From positions 1-60,262 of the forward strand of contig JAGORO010000006.1 in assembly GCA_018062785.1 (NCBI GenBank): a stretch of 60,262 nt of DNA, read 5' to 3'. Under the pieces are notes generated by a model. It searched no databases. It saw only the letters and a list, made by a program, of their open reading frames with translations, and had not been told where the DNA came from. Made by a program: the position numbers and the translations under genes. Below, piece after piece: positions 58,233 through 60,262 of the stretch (within the stretch, counting starts at the first letter, position 1; each line of letters starts with the position of its first letter). This DNA comes from Candidatus Saccharimonadota bacterium. Lineage in GTDB: Bacteria > Patescibacteriota > Saccharimonadia > Saccharimonadales > UBA4665.

Positions 58233-59834
58233 ATGAATACTAAAGATAATCGAGCCGTGACTCTTGCTCGTGTTTCGTCAAAGGAACAAGAGGAAGAGGG
58301 CTACTCGGTAGATGCGCAGACTCTGTACTTGAAAAAGTATTGTCAGGATCGAGAACTCAAGGTTGTTAAACCGTTTGAGATCGCGGAGACAGCCTCGAAA
58401 CCCGAGATGCGCAAAGAGTTTCAGCTTTGCATGCAGTATCTCGACAAGAACAACATCAAGAACTTAGTGGTTGAGAAAGTTGACCGACTTACTCGCAATA
58501 GTCAGTCTGCAATCGAAATCGATAACTGGCTAGCAGAAGATGCGGATAGACGCCTCCACTTACCCAAAAATGGTTTGGTGCTACATAAAAACTCCACTTC
58601 ACAAGACCGTTTTATGTGGGACATCTATGTTGCGGTTGCAAAGCAGTACACCAATAATCTCCGCGAGGAAGTTAAAAAAGGCGTTATGGAGAAGCTGAAC
58701 CAGGGTTGGTATCCTGGCACTCGCCCGCCTGTTGGTTATGTGCATTCCGGAGAGAAAGGCCGCAAGACACAAGTTGTGGATCCCACTACTGCACCGCTCG
58801 TTAAACTTGCATTTGAGCTTTACGATACTGGAAACTACTCGATCAAGACGCTTTGTGCTGAATTGAAAAACCACGGACTCGTTAATCGAGTAGGTAAGCC
58901 CCTTTCTAAAAGCTATGTTCACTATATGCTTCGTGACAAGTTCTACATCGGCATCATGACCTGGATGGGCGTTGAATACCAGGGCAAATTTGATCCAATT
59001 ATCGATGAAGATTTATGGGAACGAGTACAGGCTCGACTTGGCAGCGGTACGACGCCACGGGTTGAGAAAAGGCTTACTCTTATGCATCGAAAGGCAGTAT
59101 GTGAAGAATGTGGCGGTACTATCTCGTGGTATGAGCAAAAAGGAAATTGGTATGGTGAATGTAAGTCGAACAAGCCATGTACAGTCCGTGGATGTGCTCG
59201 TCAGGACAAGATCGAAGAAGAACTTGCTGAGTATTTCAATGAGCTTATAGCACCCTCTCCTGCCCTCATAGCGTGGGTTAAAAAGGAGCTCCGCCAATCA
59301 CACGCAAGCGAAACCGAACAATATCAGGCTTCGATCGATAGATTGCAAAACTCGTTACGACGTTTAGACACTCAGCTCAAAGTCCTGTATGAAGATCGTT
59401 TGGATGGACGTATTAGCTCTGAGGTTTATGATCAGAAGTTCAAGGAAAAGAAGGACGAACGTAAGTCGATAGTTAAAAACATAGACAGACTTACAAATCA
59501 GAACACGGAATATATCGAGCAAGCAATCGACATCCTAGAGCTTACGCAGAACGCTGCTGAGATCTTCCGTACTAAACCACTCGAGGAACAGCGCATCCTC
59601 CTCGGAGATATCTTCTCTGCCATCACACTTAACGGCAAGCACATGAAAGTCGTATGGAAGCCGGAAACAGAAGTAGTTCGAAACGCCGTTGAAAAAACAA
59701 AACGGCTCGAGAAAATTCTCGAACCGTCTTCTGACCCCAGTAAATTGGTACTTTCTGAGGCTTCTCGTTCAATATGGCTCACAACGATAGAGGACGTTAT
59801 AACCACAATCAAGCAAGATTTAGCTTCGAGTTAG
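58233..59834 (+). CDS. Large serine recombinase/integrase
   Basis: 533 residues. The N-terminal resolvase domain has ARVSSKEQ with nucleophile Ser15 and VEKVDRLTRNSQSAIE. The recombinase domain follows (about 160-270, GTRPPVGYVH..., SYVHYMLRDKFYIG), then a zinc ribbon (CEECGG...CKSNKPCTVRGC) and a coiled coil near 370-430, the normal layout of phage and transposon integrases. I use MNTKDNR (AAAGGAG upstream). The longer frame starts inside the structured leader. It should insert and excise the surrounding element. Confidence 0.95.
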   Translation: MNTKDNRAVTLARVSSKEQEEEGYSVDAQTLYLKKYCQDRELKVVKPFEIAETASKPEMRKEFQLCMQYLDKNNIKNLVVEKVDRLTRNSQSAIEIDNWLAEDADRRLHLPKNGLVLHKNSTSQDRFMWDIYVAVAKQYTNNLREEVKKGVMEKLNQGWYPGTRPPVGYVHSGEKGRKTQVVDPTTAPLVKLAFELYDTGNYSIKTLCAELKNHGLVNRVGKPLSKSYVHYMLRDKFYIGIMTWMGVEYQGKFDPIIDEDLWERVQARLGSGTTPRVEKRLTLMHRKAVCEECGGTISWYEQKGNWYGECKSNKPCTVRGCARQDKIEEELAEYFNELIAPSPALIAWVKKELRQSHASETEQYQASIDRLQNSLRRLDTQLKVLYEDRLDGRISSEVYDQKFKEKKDERKSIVKNIDRLTNQNTEYIEQAIDILELTQNAAEIFRTKPLEEQRILLGDIFSAITLNGKHMKVVWKPETEVVRNAVEKTKRLEKILEPSSDPSKLVLSEASRSIWLTTIEDVITTIKQDLASS

Positions 59835-59900
59835 AAACAAATCGATTTCAAATTTTTTAGTAAGCTGAGTCATGACTTACTTCTGTTGTTCTAAAAATTA

Positions 59901-60262
59901 TTAAAACAAATGCTTCAATCTATCTTTTATGCTGTCTTCGCTATGACCACCGCTACATGATGCAGGGTCTTTTGTTACATTGTACTTTTCTGCGGATGAG
60001 GGAACTGTACTAAACTGTTTGTTAATTTCATCTTTTGATGCTGTACCGTAACTTACTAGTAGACGATCTTTATCTCCAATAACCTTGTTAGTTATATTGC
60101 TGACTACTTCACCGTTTAATACATAAGTGACCTTATTGGTTTCGGTATTTACTAATAAATCCTCTGAAGTATCCAAGTACTTGTCACTGACATTCCAATT
60201 TATGTTCTGGAAAAAATTGCCCCAAGTTACTGCGCTATCTTCCACATGAACTACATCTTTAA
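59901..60262 (-). CDS. C-terminal part of a secreted/surface protein (runs off the edge)
   Basis: 121 codons open to the right edge. The fragment KDVVHVEDSAVTWGNFFQ, VTYVLNGEVVSNITNKVIGD, DRLLVSYG is the common CPR/actinobacterial extracellular domain in which VNG-x(n)-y.l.d.DrivisYG repeats, followed by a low-complexity tail with Cys (DPASCSGGHSED). It lies just outside the recombinase, so it may be a chromosomal flank of the mobile module. The protein begins outside the window. Confidence 0.7.
   Translation of the reverse strand, partial: KDVVHVEDSAVTWGNFFQNINWNVSDKYLDTSEDLLVNTETNKVTYVLNGEVVSNITNKVIGDKDRLLVSYGTASKDEINKQFSTVPSSAEKYNVTKDPASCSGGHSEDSIKDRLKHLF

Noticed and set aside
59850-59880. 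Terminator or att site from AGTAAG/CTTACT after the recombinase
   Set aside because: Only a 6-bp stem with no T run on the transcribed side; too weak to call.

Overview
The window looks like chromosomal DNA of a Candidatus Saccharibacteria (TM7)-type member of the Patescibacteria/CPR. This is inferred, not proven. The grounds are dense short operons, the standard genetic code, many small secreted or membrane proteins, a type IV pilin, a very large surface beta-helix/Ig protein, secreted nucleases, an MprF-like lipid enzyme with an unusual N-terminus, and promoters whose -10 box lies only 6 to 8 nt before the start codon, so that many mRNAs should be leaderless.

Layout. 0-8.9 kb: exonuclease III, a pilin operon, UMP kinase, a NADAR protein, tRNA-Ser, an EamA transporter, a MacB-type ABC operon ending in an ART-like gene, and an Nramp-related transporter. 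9-10.5 kb: a Fur-family regulator and two rhodaneses around one palindromic operator, with a decayed glutaredoxin gene behind. 10.5-13 kb: a structured non-coding stretch, VKOR plus a MarP-like protease, and an RRM protein. 13.6-18.7 kb: a flavin electron-transfer locus (ferric-reductase-like protein, ApbE, FMN-binding protein) with a histidine kinase and a receiver-only regulator. 18.8-35 kb: glucose and amino-acid enzymes (Pgi, Zwf, Gdh), an efflux pump with an AbrB-type regulator, MprF, small repair and housekeeping proteins, and a heme-molybdopterin fusion oxidoreductase next to a NarK-like transporter. 35.3-41.3 kb: a roughly 5.4 kb surface-protein gene enclosed by 49-bp direct repeats. 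41.6-43 kb: a secreted nuclease and a VOC protein.

From about 43 kb the DNA is visibly more AT-rich and accessory: an amber-interrupted CPBP protease, an ABC exporter, a broken excisionase-type HTH gene, two convergent HEPN-motif proteins beside a 1355-aa P-loop NTPase (a candidate defence locus), and then a mobile module (zinc-ribbon protein, HTH protein, several unknown small genes, large serine recombinase). In the mobile module two 5' leaders each contain two long, interleaved complementary arm pairs, the arrangement of an H-type pseudoknot or of a two-state switch. In one of them every mismatch is compatible with G-U pairing. These leaders and the HEPN/NTPase locus are the strongest candidates for something undescribed.

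How the genes work together. The locus at 13.6-16.4 kb could pass electrons from NAD(P)H through FAD and heme to a covalently flavinylated surface protein, and the fusion enzyme at 31.8 kb could be a second external electron-accepting site. VKOR probably makes the disulfide that the adjacent MarP-like protease is positioned to form. The Fur operator ties metal or redox state to persulfide chemistry. All functions are read from sequence motifs only; no database search was available.
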